Positions 5,950-14,480 of a stretch of DNA of 17,011 bases are shown here, piece after piece; the first letter of the stretch is position 1; the number at the start of each line of letters is the position of its first letter. Under the pieces are notes generated by a model. That model was not told the origin of the DNA and made no database searches. It saw only the letters and a program-made list of their open reading frames with translations. The position numbers and the translations under genes were made by a program. The stretch spans positions 1 to 17,011 of the forward strand of contig CABUIC010000039.1 of NCBI GenBank assembly GCA_902491515.1, in the 5' to 3' direction. Source of the DNA: an uncultured Porphyromonadaceae bacterium. GTDB taxonomy: Bacteria > Bacteroidota > Bacteroidia > Bacteroidales > Muribaculaceae.

Positions 5950-8190
5950 ATGGCACGCAAGAACCCTTCCACACAGCGCATCCCCAAGGACCTCCATCTC
6001 GAAGTCGAGAACTTTATTTCCGGACAAGGCTCCCGGACCTTCAACTACAAGCAGGTCTCCCGCGCCATTGGAATCGAGAACCCCGAGCACCACCGCGCCG
6101 TGGCTATGATTCTTGCGGGTATGGCTTTCGACGGCGACATCCTCGAGGTCGAGCCCGGAAAGTACAAGGCCATTACCCGCTCGACCCAGGCCGAAGGGAT
6201 TTTCCAGCGCCGCTCAAACGGCAAGAACAGCGTCCTCACCGACCCCGACGGCGAGCAGATTTTCGTGGCCGAGCGAAACTCCATGCACGCCCTCAACGGC
6301 GACCGCGTGCGTGTCACCGTCGCCGCCAACGTCAAGGGCAAGGAGACCGAGGCCGTGGTCACGGAAATAATCGAGAAGAACCCCCAGACGTTCATCGGGA
6401 CGCTCAAGGTCGACAAGAACTTCGCATACCTCGAGACAGACTCGAAGTTCCTCGCCACGGACATATACATCCCCAGGACTAAGCTGAAAGGCGGAAAAAC
6501 AGGCGACAAGGCCGTGGCCCGCATTACCGAATGGCTCGACGACGCCAAGAACCCCCGCGGTGTGGTCCTCGACATCCTCGGAAAGTCCGGCGAGAACGAC
6601 ACCGAAATCCACGCCATCCTCGCCGAGTTCGGCCTTCCGTACAAGTACCCCGACAATGTCAACAAGGCCGCAGAGAAAATTCCCGACGACATCAACCCCG
6701 AGGAAATTTCCCGGCGCCTCGACATGCGCGACGTCACCACCTTCACCATCGACCCCAAGGACGCCAAGGATTTCGACGACGCGCTCTCCTTCCGCAAGCT
6801 CCCCGACGGAAACTACGAGATTGGTGTCCATATCGCCGACGTGACCCACTACGTCCGCCCCGACTCACCCCTCGACAAGGAGGCCGAGAGCCGCGCCACG
6901 AGCGTTTATCTCGTCGACCGCGTTGTCCCCATGCTCCCCGAGCGCCTCAGCAACGGCATCTGCTCACTCCGCCCCGACGAGGACAAACTCGCGTTCTCCT
7001 GCATCTTTACAATGACCCCTCAGGGAAAGATTCTCGACTCCCGCATCTGCCGCACGGCTATCCGAAGCAACAGGCGTTTCACCTACGAGGAAGCCCAGAA
7101 CGTCATTGAGACCGGAAAAGGCGACTTTGCAGAAGAAATCCTCGAGCTCGACCGCCTCGCCAAACTTCTGCGGGCAAAGCGCTTCGAACACGGCTCCGTG
7201 GACTTCGACCGCGAGGAAGTCCGCTTCGACATCGACGAAAAAGGTCATCCAACCGCCGTCTACTTCAAGGTCTCCAAGGACGCCAACAAGCTCATCGAGG
7301 AATTCATGCTCCTCGCGAACCGCACCGTCGCCACAACAATAGGCCTCACGCCCAAGGGCAAGAAAAAAGCTAAGGCTTTCGTTTACCGTATCCACGAGCA
7401 GCCCGACCCCGACAAGCTCCTCGCCCTCGCCACCATAGCGCGGCAGTTCGGCTACAAACTCCGCACCACGGGCACACCCAAGGATATAAACAGCTCCCTC
7501 AACCGCCTCCTCGAGGACATCAAGGGAAAGCCCGAGGAAAACTTCCTCTCCATAATGGCCGTCCGCTCAATGGCAAAGGCCGTATACTCCACCGAGAACG
7601 TCGGCCACTACGGCCTCGGGTTCGACTACTACACCCACTTCACCTCGCCCATCCGCCGGTACCCCGACATGATGGTCCACCGCCTCCTCGAGAGATACCT
7701 CGCCGGAGGACGCAGCGTGAACGCCGAGAAACTTGAGGACCAGTGCAAGCATTCCTCCGACATGGAACAGCTCGCCGCGAACGCCGAGCGCGCATCCATC
7801 AAGTACAAGCAGGTCGAGTACATGGGCGACCATCTCGGAGAAGTATTCTCCGGAATGATTTCCGGCGTCACCGAATGGGGTTTATATGTAGAGCTCGACG
7901 AAAACAAGTGCGAGGGACTCGTCCCCGTCCGCGACCTCGCCGACGACTTCTACGACTTCGACCAGGACAACTTCTGCCTCGTCGGACGCCGCTACAACAA
8001 CCGCTACCGCCTCGGCGACAAGATTCAGGTTCAGGTGGCCCGCGCCGACCTCCAGCGCAAGCAGCTCGACTTCGTCATCGTCGACGAGAAGAACCCGCCC
8101 CGCACTCTCGACACCCTCGGCTCCAAACCCGCCCCCAAAGGCGCCTCAAGACCCGACGACAAACGGCGCAGAAGAAGAAAAAAAGCATAA
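5950..8190 (+). CDS. rnr: Ribonuclease R (RNB-family 3'-5' exoribonuclease)
   Basis: A 746-residue processive 3'-5' exoribonuclease that degrades structured RNA. Domain order is as in RNase R: an N-terminal winged-helix-like region (about 10-75); two cold-shock/OB domains (about 80-215, including GIFQRRSNGKNSV and GDKAVARI); the RNB catalytic domain with the metal-binding FTIDPKDAKDFDDALS (265-280), and further on HFTSPIRRYPDMMVHR; a C-terminal S1 domain starting about residue 632 (GDHLGEVFSGMISGVTEWG); and a lysine/arginine-rich tail (DDKRRRRRKKA). The basic tail and N-terminal helix domain favour RNase R over RNase II. The ATG at 5950 gives MARKNPSTQRIPKDL and lies 77 bp past gyrB. It is the first gene of the long downstream series, 15 bp ahead of folB. 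Confidence 0.93.
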   Translation: MARKNPSTQRIPKDLHLEVENFISGQGSRTFNYKQVSRAIGIENPEHHRAVAMILAGMAFDGDILEVEPGKYKAITRSTQAEGIFQRRSNGKNSVLTDPDGEQIFVAERNSMHALNGDRVRVTVAANVKGKETEAVVTEIIEKNPQTFIGTLKVDKNFAYLETDSKFLATDIYIPRTKLKGGKTGDKAVARITEWLDDAKNPRGVVLDILGKSGENDTEIHAILAEFGLPYKYPDNVNKAAEKIPDDINPEEISRRLDMRDVTTFTIDPKDAKDFDDALSFRKLPDGNYEIGVHIADVTHYVRPDSPLDKEAESRATSVYLVDRVVPMLPERLSNGICSLRPDEDKLAFSCIFTMTPQGKILDSRICRTAIRSNRRFTYEEAQNVIETGKGDFAEEILELDRLAKLLRAKRFEHGSVDFDREEVRFDIDEKGHPTAVYFKVSKDANKLIEEFMLLANRTVATTIGLTPKGKKKAKAFVYRIHEQPDPDKLLALATIARQFGYKLRTTGTPKDINSSLNRLLEDIKGKPEENFLSIMAVRSMAKAVYSTENVGHYGLGFDYYTHFTSPIRRYPDMMVHRLLERYLAGGRSVNAEKLEDQCKHSSDMEQLAANAERASIKYKQVEYMGDHLGEVFSGMISGVTEWGLYVELDENKCEGLVPVRDLADDFYDFDQDNFCLVGRRYNNRYRLGDKIQVQVARADLQRKQLDFVIVDEKNPPRTLDTLGSKPAPKGASRPDDKRRRRRKKA

Positions 8191-8205
8191 TTTCACTCTG
8201 AATAA

Positions 8206-8565
8206 TTGGACAGCATTGAACTAAAGGGACTCCGCTTCCGCGCGAACCACGGCGTTCTCCCGCAGGAGACACTCGTCGGGAATGATTTTGAAGTCGACGT
8301 CAGACTCGACTTCGACGCCTCGCGCGCCATGCTCGACGACGACCTCGACGCCACTCTCAACTATGCCGCCCTCGCCGACATCGTCTCCCGGGAGATGGCT
8401 GTCCCGTCAAAGCTCATCGAGCACGTCGCCGGACGCATCCGCCGAAGCCTCATCTCAGCCTTCCCCGCCGCGACAGGCGGACGCGTCTCCGTCGCAAAGC
8501 TCGCGCCTCCGGTTTCGAGGCAGATGCAGGCCGCCGTTTTCTCCACCGAATGGTCCCGCTCCTGA
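8206..8565 (+). CDS. folB: Dihydroneopterin aldolase
   Basis: A 119-residue protein that converts 7,8-dihydroneopterin to 6-hydroxymethyl-dihydropterin and glycolaldehyde in folate synthesis. The family signature LRFRANHGVLPQETLVGNDF (9-28) includes the conserved Glu21; the pterin-binding IEHVA (71-75) and the probable catalytic Lys98 in SVAKLAPP are present. Length is standard. The start must be the TTG at 8206: an in-frame TAA occupies the three bases just before it, and the next in-frame Met (AMLDDD) is past the signature. It begins 15 bp after rnr and is probably co-transcribed with it. The weak start may keep its level low. Confidence 0.9.
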   Translation: MDSIELKGLRFRANHGVLPQETLVGNDFEVDVRLDFDASRAMLDDDLDATLNYAALADIVSREMAVPSKLIEHVAGRIRRSLISAFPAATGGRVSVAKLAPPVSRQMQAAVFSTEWSRS

Positions 8566-8616
8566 ATCTCCATCCGCCTCTTCCACAAGAATAAAAAACC
8601 ATCATACCTCACAAAT

Positions 8617-10671
8617 ATGTCAAAAGAATTCAAGCGCACGCTCATCACCACCGCACTCCCCTATACCAACGGTCCCGTCCACATCGGCCACCTCGCCGGC
8701 GTGTACGTCCCCGCCGACATATACGCCAGATACCTCCGTCTCTGCGGACGACCCGTCACCCTTATCGGTGGAAGCGACGAGCACGGAGTGCCCATCACCC
8801 TGAAGGCGCGGCAGGAAGGCGTCTCCCCCCAGGACATCGTCGACCGCTACCACAAGCTAATCAAGGACTCTTTCGAACAGCTCGGCATCTCTTTTGACAT
8901 TTACAGCCGCACGACCTCGAAAATCCACAACGAGACTGCCTCCGAATTCTTCCGACACCTCTACGACAAGGGCGAGTTCATCGAAAAAAGCTCCATGCAG
9001 CTCTACGACCCCGAGGCCGGACAGTTCCTCGCCGACCGATACGTCACCGGCGAGTGCCCACACTGCCACAACCCCAAGGCTTACGGAGACCAGTGCGAGG
9101 CTTGCGGCTCTTCCCTCAACGCTACTGACCTCATTAACCCCAGAAGCGCCATCACAGGCGCCACTCCCGTCCTCCGCGAGACCCGCCACTGGTTCCTCCC
9201 CCTCGACAAGTGGGAGCCCGCTCTGCGCGAGTGGATTCTCGAGGGCCACAAGGAATGGCGCCCCAACGTCTACGGCCAGTGCAAGAGCTGGCTCGACCTC
9301 GGGCTCCAGCCCCGCGCCGTCTCCCGCGACCTCTCCTGGGGAGTTCCCGTTCCCGTCGAGGGCGCCGAAGGAAAGGTACTCTATGTCTGGTTCGACGCGC
9401 CCATCGGTTACATCTCCAACACCAAGGAACTCCTTCCCGACTCATGGCACACCTGGTGGAAAGACCCTGAGACTCGCGTCATAAACTTCATCGGAAAAGA
9501 CAACATCGTTTTCCACTGCATCGTCTTCCCTGCCATGCTAATGGCATACGGCGACGGCTTCCAGCTCCCCGACAACGTCCCCGCAAACGAATTCCTAAAC
9601 CTCGAAGGCGACAAAATCAGCACCTCCCGCAACTGGGCCGTCTGGCTCCACGAGTACCTCGCCGACTTCCCCGGGAAGCAGGACGTCCTCCGATATGTCC
9701 TCACGGCAAATGCCCCCGAGGCCAAGGACAACGATTTCACCTGGCGTGACTTCCAGGCCCGCAACAACAACGAGCTCGTAGCAATTCTCGGTAACTTCGT
9801 GAACCGCGTCACTGTCCTCACCCACAAGTACTTCAACGGTGTCGCTCCCGCCGCCGGCGCTCTCGAGCCCGTCGACGAGGCCGTCTTCGCTCAGATCGAC
9901 GCCCTCAAGGCCGCTGTCAGCGAAGCCATCGAGTCCTTCCACTTCCGCGAGGCCCTCAGCCGCGCAATGGACATCGCTCGCGCCGGAAACAAGTACCTTC
10001 AGGACTGCGAGCCCTGGAAAATCGCGAAGTCCGACATGGACCGCGTGCGCACCATCCTCAACGTAGCCCTCCAGATCTGCGCCGACATCGCCATTGTAAT
10101 GGAGCCCTTCATGCCCTTCATGAGCGCCCGCCTCGCCAGAGACCTCCGCCTCGGAAAGCTCTCCTGGCAGGAACTCGGCTCCCGCGCCCTCGTTCCCGCC
10201 GGTACCTCTATCGCTGTCCCCGAACTTCTTTTCGAGAAAATCGACGACGACGCAATCAAGGCTCAGACCGACCGCCTCGAGCGCATCAAAAAGGAAAACA
10301 TCATCAAAAACTGGCAGCCCGCGCCCCGGCAGGCCGACGTCGACTTCGATTCCTTCATGAAGGCCGACCTCCGCGTGGGAACCGTTCTCGAATGTGAGAA
10401 AGTAAAGAAGAGCGACAAGCTCCTCAGGTTCCTTATCGACGACGGAGGCCTCACACCCGGCGGACGTACTATCGTCAGCGGCATCGCCGAGCACTACACC
10501 GACCCCGCCGCTCTCGTAGGCCGTCAGGTCGTTTTCATCGCCAACCTCCCCGTCCGCAAAATCAAGGGCATCGCCTCCGACGGTATGATTCTCTCGGCCC
10601 TCAACGCCGACGGGTCCCTTTGCGTCATTGCCCCCTCGGCTCCCGCCACACCGGGCGCTCAGGTGAAATAA
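8617..10671 (+). CDS. metG: Methionyl-tRNA synthetase
   Basis: A 684-residue class I synthetase that charges tRNA-Met. The catalytic Rossmann domain has HIGH at 22-25, and the KMSKS loop appears as KISTS (333-337). The Zn knuckle uses Cys147, Cys150, Cys160 and Cys163 (CPHC and CEAC). The C-terminal 108 residues (from about 577, DFDSFMKADLRVGTVLECEK) are an EMAP/Trbp111-like tRNA-binding domain that dimerises the enzyme. Length and layout fit the long bacterial MetRS type. The ATG at 8617 gives MSKEFKRTLITTALPYTNGP, with the catalytic motif at the usual distance. It lies 51 bp after folB. That gap is AC-rich with no hairpin, so read-through from rnr is likely. Confidence 0.95.
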   Translation: MSKEFKRTLITTALPYTNGPVHIGHLAGVYVPADIYARYLRLCGRPVTLIGGSDEHGVPITLKARQEGVSPQDIVDRYHKLIKDSFEQLGISFDIYSRTTSKIHNETASEFFRHLYDKGEFIEKSSMQLYDPEAGQFLADRYVTGECPHCHNPKAYGDQCEACGSSLNATDLINPRSAITGATPVLRETRHWFLPLDKWEPALREWILEGHKEWRPNVYGQCKSWLDLGLQPRAVSRDLSWGVPVPVEGAEGKVLYVWFDAPIGYISNTKELLPDSWHTWWKDPETRVINFIGKDNIVFHCIVFPAMLMAYGDGFQLPDNVPANEFLNLEGDKISTSRNWAVWLHEYLADFPGKQDVLRYVLTANAPEAKDNDFTWRDFQARNNNELVAILGNFVNRVTVLTHKYFNGVAPAAGALEPVDEAVFAQIDALKAAVSEAIESFHFREALSRAMDIARAGNKYLQDCEPWKIAKSDMDRVRTILNVALQICADIAIVMEPFMPFMSARLARDLRLGKLSWQELGSRALVPAGTSIAVPELLFEKIDDDAIKAQTDRLERIKKENIIKNWQPAPRQADVDFDSFMKADLRVGTVLECEKVKKSDKLLRFLIDDGGLTPGGRTIVSGIAEHYTDPAALVGRQVVFIANLPVRKIKGIASDGMILSALNADGSLCVIAPSAPATPGAQVK

Positions 10672-10706
10672 TTCCTCACACCCATCCCGAAACTCCTTGT
10701 TCGCGT

Positions 10707-11741
10707 ATGAAACCACGCATCCTCATAATCTATACCGGCGGAACCATCGGTATGATTGAAGACCCGAAGACCAAGGCCCTCAAGCCCTTCGACTTCACTC
10801 ATCTCATCGAGAACGTCCCCAAGGTCAAGATGCTGGACTACATCATCGACAACATCCAGTTCCATCCGCCGATCGACTCCTCCGACATGAACCCGGACCA
10901 CTGGACAGACATTGCCCGGAGTATCGCCGACAACTACGACAACTACGACGGCTTCGTCGTCCTTCACGGCACCGACACCATGGCCTACACCGCCTCGGCC
11001 CTCTCCTTCATGCTCGAGAATCTTCATAAGCCCGTGATTATCACAGGCTCGCAGCTCCCCGTCGGCGAAGTCCGCACTGACGGCGAGGAAAACCTCATAA
11101 CTGCCCTCCAGATTGCCGCCGCTACCGACGAGGCCGGTCGCCCCATGGTACGGGAGGTCGCGATTCTATTCGAGAACTACCTCTGGCGCGGCAACCGCTC
11201 CACCAAGCGCAGCGCCGACAATTTCAACGCCTTCAAGAGCAACAACTACCCGTCCCTCGCCAAAATCGGCCTCGGCATTCAGTTCGACCGCGACGCCCTC
11301 GCAAAAGTCGAGGAAGTCCGTCCCCTCAACCCCCATTACCGCCTCGACCCCGCCGTCATGGCTATTGACCTCTTCCCGGGGCTCAGGGAAGAGGTTCTCC
11401 GCCACATGCTCGCCACTCCCGGCGTCAAGGGCATAGTGCTCCGTACCTACGGCGCAGGAAACGGCCCCACTTCCAAATGGTTCATCGATGCCCTCCGGGA
11501 GACTGTCGAGCGCGGAGTGGTCCTCCTGAACGTCACCCAGTGCGTGAACGGCGGCGTACACCCGACCCGTTACGTCGCCGGAGACATCCTTTCCGCCACC
11601 GGCGTCATCTCCGGCTCCGACATTACTTTCGAGGCCGCCATCACTAAGATGATGTACCTCTTCGGCATGAATCTATCGCCTCAGGAAGTGCGCACCTATC
11701 TCCGGCAGCCCCTCGTCGGCGAAATGACCGCTTTTGTATAA
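10707..11741 (+). CDS. ansA: Type I (cytoplasmic) L-asparaginase
   Basis: A 344-residue enzyme that hydrolyses asparagine to aspartate and ammonia. It has the N-terminal asparaginase signature YTGGTIGM (nucleophile Thr13) and the second signature VLHGTDTMAYTAS (86-97, with Thr89 and Asp90), then GSQLP (114-118). There is no signal peptide, so it is the cytoplasmic type I form rather than the periplasmic type II. The frame stays open upstream to 10620, but the ATG at 10707 gives the standard start MKPRILIIYTGGTIG, and the upstream part overlaps metG. It starts 35 bp after metG. A link between asparagine breakdown and its neighbours is not obvious; the grouping is probably just operonic. Confidence 0.92.
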   Translation: MKPRILIIYTGGTIGMIEDPKTKALKPFDFTHLIENVPKVKMLDYIIDNIQFHPPIDSSDMNPDHWTDIARSIADNYDNYDGFVVLHGTDTMAYTASALSFMLENLHKPVIITGSQLPVGEVRTDGEENLITALQIAAATDEAGRPMVREVAILFENYLWRGNRSTKRSADNFNAFKSNNYPSLAKIGLGIQFDRDALAKVEEVRPLNPHYRLDPAVMAIDLFPGLREEVLRHMLATPGVKGIVLRTYGAGNGPTSKWFIDALRETVERGVVLLNVTQCVNGGVHPTRYVAGDILSATGVISGSDITFEAAITKMMYLFGMNLSPQEVRTYLRQPLVGEMTAFV

Positions 11742-11771
11742 CCCGACCACCTCCCCCCCAAGTTTCGGTCT

Positions 11772-12140
11772 ATGAATATCAGACGCATCTTCCCATTCCT
11801 TTTCCTCCTGACGGTTTCTCTCGCCTCTCCGACGGCCGCCGGCGCCCAGACCCCGGCTCCTGCCGCTCACTCCGCGCAGTGGCAGGCCGCTGACACTCCC
11901 CGCGAAAGCGCCTGGGTGTTCATCGAAGACCCGGCCTCCGCTGAGAAAATCGACATCGCCGTAAGGGAACACTACGTCCTGATTTCTGTTAACCGTCCCA
12001 CACCAGTCAAGGTCTTCACCATCCTTGGACAGCCCGTCGCGACCCGCACGATTCAGCCCGGCACCGTCCGACTCCGCCTCCCTATCCGGGGTATCTACAT
12101 CCTCAAGGCCGGCGAGACAACCCGCCGCATCAACATCTGA
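11772..12140 (+). CDS. Small secreted protein with a sorting-tail-like beta domain
   Basis: A 122-residue protein. A signal peptide (MNIRRIFPFLFLLTVSLAS, cleavage probably near AGA-Q, residue 25) is followed by an Ala/Pro-rich stretch and then a beta-rich domain: KIDIAVREHYVLISV, PVKVFTILGQPVATRTI, VRLRLPIRGIYILKAGETT. The V-x-I-x-x-x-x-G-Q-x-V and L-P-x-G-I-Y-I-L-K patterns are those of type IX secretion sorting domains, but here the domain makes up nearly the whole mature protein with no cargo attached. Similar small proteins occur in Bacteroidales, as far as I recall. Its function is unknown. It is 30 bp after ansA and 21 bp before dut, so it is part of the operon. The frame is secure. Confidence 0.7.
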   Translation: MNIRRIFPFLFLLTVSLASPTAAGAQTPAPAAHSAQWQAADTPRESAWVFIEDPASAEKIDIAVREHYVLISVNRPTPVKVFTILGQPVATRTIQPGTVRLRLPIRGIYILKAGETTRRINI

Positions 12141-12161
12141 CCCCACCACTATTCTTTCGCC

Positions 12162-12599
12162 ATGCTTAAAGTCAAGATAATAAATCGCTCCGGAAACGAG
12201 CTTCCGGCCTACGAGACCCCCGGTGCCGCAGGAATGGACGTCAGGGCCTGCCTCGAAAAGCCCGTCACACTCGCTCCACTCGAAAGAGCACTCATCCCCA
12301 CGGGCCTCCGCGTTCAGCTCCCCGTCGGTTATGAAATGCAGATTCGCCCCAGAAGCGGACTCGCCCTCAGGCATGGCATATCGCTCGTCAACACCCCCGG
12401 CACCGTCGACGCCGACTACCGCGGCGAGATTGGCGTTATTCTTATTAATCTCTCCAACGAACCTTTCGTCGTGAACGACGGCGACCGTATTTGCCAGATG
12501 GTCATTTCAAGCTACACACGCATAGAGTGGGAACCCGTCTCCGAAATCGACCGCACTGTCCGTGGCGACGGCGCTTTCGGCCACACGGGCATTTCCTGA
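12162..12599 (+). CDS. dut: dUTP diphosphatase (dUTPase)
   Basis: A 145-residue trimeric dUTPase that cleaves dUTP to dUMP and pyrophosphate. This keeps uracil out of DNA and feeds dTMP synthesis. All five motifs are present: AGMDVRA (23-29), PRSGLA (63-68), NTPGTVDADYRGEIGV (77-92) with the catalytic Asp, GDRICQMV (107-114), and the flexible C-terminal RGDGAFGHTG (134-143) that closes over the nucleotide. In motif 5 Ala replaces a Gly of the usual R-G-x-G-G-F-G, a mild change. Length is normal. It is followed after 3 bp by the TPR gene, which suggests translational coupling. Confidence 0.95.
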   Translation: MLKVKIINRSGNELPAYETPGAAGMDVRACLEKPVTLAPLERALIPTGLRVQLPVGYEMQIRPRSGLALRHGISLVNTPGTVDADYRGEIGVILINLSNEPFVVNDGDRICQMVISSYTRIEWEPVSEIDRTVRGDGAFGHTGIS

Positions 12600-12602
12600 C
12601 CT

Positions 12603-14480
12603 ATGAAACGCACTTCCCGATTCCTTATCTTTGCAGCACTCGCGGCCTTCTCTGCCGTCTGGGCCGGCGCTAAACGAATCGATTCCGACGGCACCCGGCG
12701 CGACCGCGACAGGCTGAAGGCGGCCTATATCTACATCGAGGCGGCCAACGCTTACGCCGACGAGCGCTTCGACGACTATTACATGCTCCTCAGGCGAGCC
12801 GCCGCTCTCGACCCCGACGATCCTTTCATCGCCGGCGAAATTGCCGAGATGGACATGATTTCACCCCTCACCGACAGCATCCGTGGCGAAAAGGCATACG
12901 CCGACATCCGCCGCCGCTTCCTTGCCGCACCCGCCGACCTCCAGATCGCCGACTCATACATCAAGGCCGCATCGAACATCGGAAACGTCGACGACCTCCT
13001 CGAGGCCTGGACCATTCTCGACTCTCTCCGCCCTGACAGAGCCGACGTCTCCCTCAACCTCGCCCAGGTCCTCGTAATCAAGTCGCTCAGAGGCGACTCC
13101 GCCGCATATCCCCGCGCGCTCGCGATTTACGACCGCCTACTCGATGCCATTCCCGGCGATATCGGCATTACTTCCCAGAAAATACGCGCCTTCTCCGCAT
13201 GGCGCGACACCGCCTCAATCCGGCACGAGATTTCACGCCTCGTCGCTACGGCCCCCGACAACGTCAACATCAATCTTTACGCCGGCGATACATACGCCGC
13301 CCTCGCCATTCCCGATTCCGCTCGCAAATACCTCGACCGCGCCCTCGAACTCGAGCCCGAGAGCGGAAGAGTGTTTATCGCGAGAGCCAGGTTCTTCGAG
13401 AATTCCGGCGATAAGGAAGAATTCGACCGCGAGATTTTCAATGCCCTCCAGGCCTCCGACCTCGAGTTTGACCCCAAATTCGAAATCCTCGCGCACTACG
13501 TCTCCGGGCTCTTCTCCGACCCCGCCAACCGCCCGCGAATCGACGCCATGTTCGCCCGCCTCCTCGAGCTTAACCCAGGCGAACCCCGCCTTCATGCCCT
13601 CTACGGCGCTTACGAGGAATCTCAGGACAACAACGACTCCGCAATCGAGCAATACTCCTACTCTCTCGACCTCGACCCAATGCAGAGCGATATCTGGATG
13701 GCATACCTCCGGCTCCTCAGCATCGAGGAACGCGTCGCCCCCGCTCTTGAAGGCGCCAGACGCGCCATGAAGCTCTTCCCCGACGAAATCACATACCCAC
13801 TCGCAGCCGCCGGAAACCTCCTCTTTCAACAGAAGAAAGAAGAGGCCCTCGCTCTCCTCGACAGCGTAAGCCCCGCAGCTCTCACCGACCCGATCAAGGC
13901 TTCGAGGCTCCATGGCTTCCGTGGCGACCTCTTCGAAGCCGTAGGCCGTCGCGACAGCGCATACGCAGAGTACGACCGCGCCATCCGCCTCAATCCGCGC
14001 AACTCTATGGCCATGAACAACATGGCTTACTTCATGGCTCTCGACAGCATTAATCTCGACCTTGCCAAGACTTACGCCTCGATGGCCGTATCCGACGAAC
14101 CCGAAAACCCGACATACCTCGACACCTACGCCTGGGTCGAGTTCCGACGCCGCGACTTCCCCGAAGCCAAACGGCTCATCGATCTGGCGATGCAGGCTTA
14201 CCTCATTCCCGCCGATTCAGTAGTTGAGGAAGTCTGGATTGACACGGCCTGGTCCGAACAGGACTCGGCTCTCGTCGTACCCGAAGAAGAGGTGGTCGTT
14301 GATGAGGTCAATGAGGTCCTCGAACCTTCAGGCGAGATTTTCGACCATGCCGGCGACATATACTTCTGGAACGGCCTCCACAAGGAAGCCGCCGAATTCT
14401 GGGAAAAAGCCGCTATTCTCCTGCCCGAGGATGAAAAAATCAGAAAAAAAGCAAAATTCAAAACTTATTTCTTTGAATGA
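12603..14480 (+). CDS. Exported tetratricopeptide-repeat protein
   Basis: A 625-residue protein with a signal peptide (MKRTSRFLIFAALAAFSAVW, cleavage near residue 23), so it is probably periplasmic or outer-membrane associated. Most of the rest is helical TPR-like repeats: residues around 40-60 (YIEAANAYADERFDDYYMLL), a run near 190-260, RDSAYAEYDRAIRLNPRN with NNMAYFMALDSINLDLAKTY, and a last repeat FDHAGDIYFWNGLHKEAAEF (from about 580). An acidic, low-complexity segment of about 40 residues (from about 537, with VPEEEVVVDEVNEVLEP) splits the last two repeats. TPRs build protein-protein scaffolds; its place between dut and two envelope genes, overlapping the DUF4292 gene by ATGA, suggests an envelope assembly role. 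The specific function is unknown. Confidence 0.85.
   Translation: MKRTSRFLIFAALAAFSAVWAGAKRIDSDGTRRDRDRLKAAYIYIEAANAYADERFDDYYMLLRRAAALDPDDPFIAGEIAEMDMISPLTDSIRGEKAYADIRRRFLAAPADLQIADSYIKAASNIGNVDDLLEAWTILDSLRPDRADVSLNLAQVLVIKSLRGDSAAYPRALAIYDRLLDAIPGDIGITSQKIRAFSAWRDTASIRHEISRLVATAPDNVNINLYAGDTYAALAIPDSARKYLDRALELEPESGRVFIARARFFENSGDKEEFDREIFNALQASDLEFDPKFEILAHYVSGLFSDPANRPRIDAMFARLLELNPGEPRLHALYGAYEESQDNNDSAIEQYSYSLDLDPMQSDIWMAYLRLLSIEERVAPALEGARRAMKLFPDEITYPLAAAGNLLFQQKKEEALALLDSVSPAALTDPIKASRLHGFRGDLFEAVGRRDSAYAEYDRAIRLNPRNSMAMNNMAYFMALDSINLDLAKTYASMAVSDEPENPTYLDTYAWVEFRRRDFPEAKRLIDLAMQAYLIPADSVVEEVWIDTAWSEQDSALVVPEEEVVVDEVNEVLEPSGEIFDHAGDIYFWNGLHKEAAEFWEKAAILLPEDEKIRKKAKFKTYFFE

Noticed and set aside
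6045..6849. Two long minus-strand frames opposite rnr
   Set aside because: Both are shadows of the RNase R gene, overlap each other in different frames and have no start context or motifs.
9613..9627. KISTS in place of KMSKS in the methionyl-tRNA synthetase
   Set aside because: Variation at the second and fourth positions of this loop is common in class I synthetases, so this is not evidence of a defect.
10620..10706. An extended start for the asparaginase within the metG 3' end
   Set aside because: The extension overlaps metG and adds residues with no family match; the ATG at 10707 gives the standard N-terminus.
9595..10716. A 373-codon open frame on the minus strand opposite metG
   Set aside because: It mirrors the C-rich third positions of metG, has low-complexity Gly/Val/Glu/Asp-rich translation and no recognisable motif.
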